NCBI GenBank assembly: GCA_036785705.1
Contig: JAWUZG010000001.1
Span: 6,386,001-6,450,000, forward strand
Source of the DNA: Acanthornis magna
Taxonomy: Eukaryota; Chordata; Aves; Passeriformes; Acanthizidae
DNA length: 64,000 nt
Direction: 5' to 3'
The first letter of the stretch is position 1. The number at the start of each line of letters is the position of its first letter. A program made the position numbers and the translations under genes. The notes under the pieces were generated by a model that made no database searches, had not been told where the DNA came from, and saw only the letters and a list, made by a program, of their open reading frames with translations. Positions 62,261 to 64,000 of this stretch are shown here, piece by piece.

Positions 62261-64000
62261 GTTCTGGAGTATAAATACTGATATTATATATGTAAAATCT
62301 TAAGATGTGGAGTATTGGGTGTATCCTATAAATAGTGATTAAAAGTTGTTTATTTCTTGGGGGAAGGATGAGGAGCCAGTTACACTTTTATAATGCAGCT
62401 GCAGAGAAGACAAATGGAATATGAGCTTGTCTCAGCAATGTAACAAGGAATAAAAAACATTAAATATATTACTATTCTGAAATATCACAGATTCCTGTGT
62501 TTAATCTTTCACTGTTCAAAGGCAAGATAATTTCCAAGCTTTCCTTGAGTATTATTAATTGTTAATTTGAATGCAAAGCCTTTTACTGCTGAATTTTGTA
62601 CATATAAATCAACAGCAGCAAGACATGCTGGTTGCAGGTTCCAGGTCCTATGGCTGTATTTCAAGGAGGTGTCAGAGTCTTTTTCCCCACCCTTGTCCTG
62701 GAGGCACAATTTTAGTTTACCCTTGATGAGATATTTTACTGGGTGATTACAGGGAATATTAAAGAAATTTGATGAGTAAGAGTTTCATTTGGGTTTTGAA
62801 GATATTCAGCAGTTCATTTAGGGATTCAGGATTTGTTCACAAGTCAGTGTCAGCTTGCTTGTGATTCACAAACATCTGACAGCATGTATGCACTCTGTGA
62901 ATATATGGTCTTCTGATTTTGACTATTTCATTCAAATACCATAGCGATTTAAATAACAAGCCACTCTACAGCAATCATGACATCCTGAAATAACAATTTG
63001 TGCTAAATTAAGCAAAGAAAAGTGGCAACAGCTGACAAATGTCTCTTTTAGGGAGACTGGAGTTGTGTTGTTCTTTTAGTGCTGATTTTTAGTTCATTTG
63101 CCTTTCTTCAAAGTGCAATTAATATTTTTAAGAGATGAGTGTGGTCAATTATATCCCTTCCTGTCATATGTAGTGAAAACATCTACAGGACATTTTTTTT
63201 TCCTGGTAATAGCAAGCTATCTAGCTAGATCTGAAAACACTTTAATTTTATGAGATCCTTGTGTATCTAATACAATATTAACATTTACCTGAACTCTTGT
63301 GAAATTCCTAATGATAAAATACCCAGGACCTCTGGAGCACACTCAATTAATAAATTCCAGTTAGCTTTCAAGAAATGAACAAAAACCTAAACCAGTCATT
63401 TAGATTACAGAGAAATTTTTTTTCTGTTCTGTTTTTAAATTTTTATTTCATTAAGCCTGTTACTTTAAGGGTAATAAAACTGATTTTGTGAAATCAGTGA
63501 ACCATTTTATCATTATTTTTCTCTTAAGAGAACCATTTTTTATGAGACTAGATGGTAGTTGTAGATATCTCCAGATAGAGAGATGTTCCTCTACTTACAG
63601 AATTAAGATAAAATTAAAATTGGAGACTATTGTGCATCAAAATACTGCACAAATTGCAGTCTTTGAAAAGAATGGAGAGGACAAAGGAATAGCAGTCTAA
63701 GAATTGTGTGATTTATATTGTATCCAAGAACAATTCTATTTGCATTATCAAGTACTTCCCACATTGTCAAAAAGTCTTAGTAAGACATTTGTAACCTACT
63801 TGAAGGTAACATTCTTATCTACTCTCCATGAAGACAGAAATCTCATAACGTGCTATCAAAAACATACCCTGTAAAAGAGATTGCTTCCACTCTCTTTCAT
63901 CAATGATCTCAATAGGAGAAAAGAAAGACAATGCTGCATTAGATATAATTTCAAATTTAAAGATTTAAGTCAGAGAGGATTGTTATAAAAACACAGAACT

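Larger units (their letters stand above)
57501..64000 (+). other. PCLO: PCLO downstream intron, seventh segment
   Basis: The last 6.5 kb are AT-rich intronic sequence. It holds an imperfect ATTTTCACAT tandem at about 57760-57790, an A/C-rich tract at 59351-59388, a small perfect inverted repeat near 59710 (CTTGACT-CCC-AGTCAAG), and a GC-richer block at 61940-62260. No exon was found before the window ends, so the intron continues. Confidence 0.75.

Overview
The window looks like vertebrate, most likely avian, nuclear DNA. It is AT-rich with one clearly coding exon, and it is scattered with truncated CR1 (chicken repeat 1) non-LTR retrotransposon tails. It also holds a GC-richer block whose wording I recognise as a bird-specific dispersed repeat, probably derived from an endogenous retrovirus. 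There are no operons, tRNA or rRNA genes, CRISPR arrays or other prokaryotic features that I can support.

The single confident gene segment is an internal exon of PCLO (Piccolo, the large presynaptic active-zone scaffold) on the + strand, at 8377-9759. It is 461 codons, phase 0 at both ends, and bounded by a strong polypyrimidine/AG acceptor and a GAG|GTAAGG donor. It starts with the last Cys pair of zinc finger 1, runs through the Pro/Gln/Lys-rich linker with the conserved GKLFGFG segment, and ends after the sixth Cys of zinc finger 2. The last Cys pair of finger 2 must be in the next exon, which I could not find in the remaining 54 kb.

Layout: 1-8376 is the upstream intron. It is mostly AT-rich, with short T tracts, one TA/T microsatellite and one small CR1 tail. 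8377-9759 is the PCLO exon. 9760-64000 reads as one long downstream intron. It contains CR1 copies near 19.7-20.5, 25.2-25.9, 49.1-49.9, 52.5, 56.6-57.0 and 57.2-57.5 kb, and probable ancient CR1 scraps near 44.6 and 47.3 kb. It also has the ERV-like block near 33.3-33.7 kb, two unassigned GC-richer blocks (34.6-34.8 and 61.9-62.25 kb), several A/C-rich tracts, a TG/TA/CA palindrome at 43.05 kb, and a striking 134-bp TTCC/TCCC polypyrimidine microsatellite at 53.56 kb.

Most CR1 copies are antisense to PCLO. I found no convincing previously undescribed system. The items most worth a second look are the shared intron position in the two Piccolo zinc fingers, the inverted local duplication inside the 49.6-kb CR1, the compound polypyrimidine tract, and an unassigned 148-codon open frame at 38.2-38.6 kb with a good acceptor-like site.
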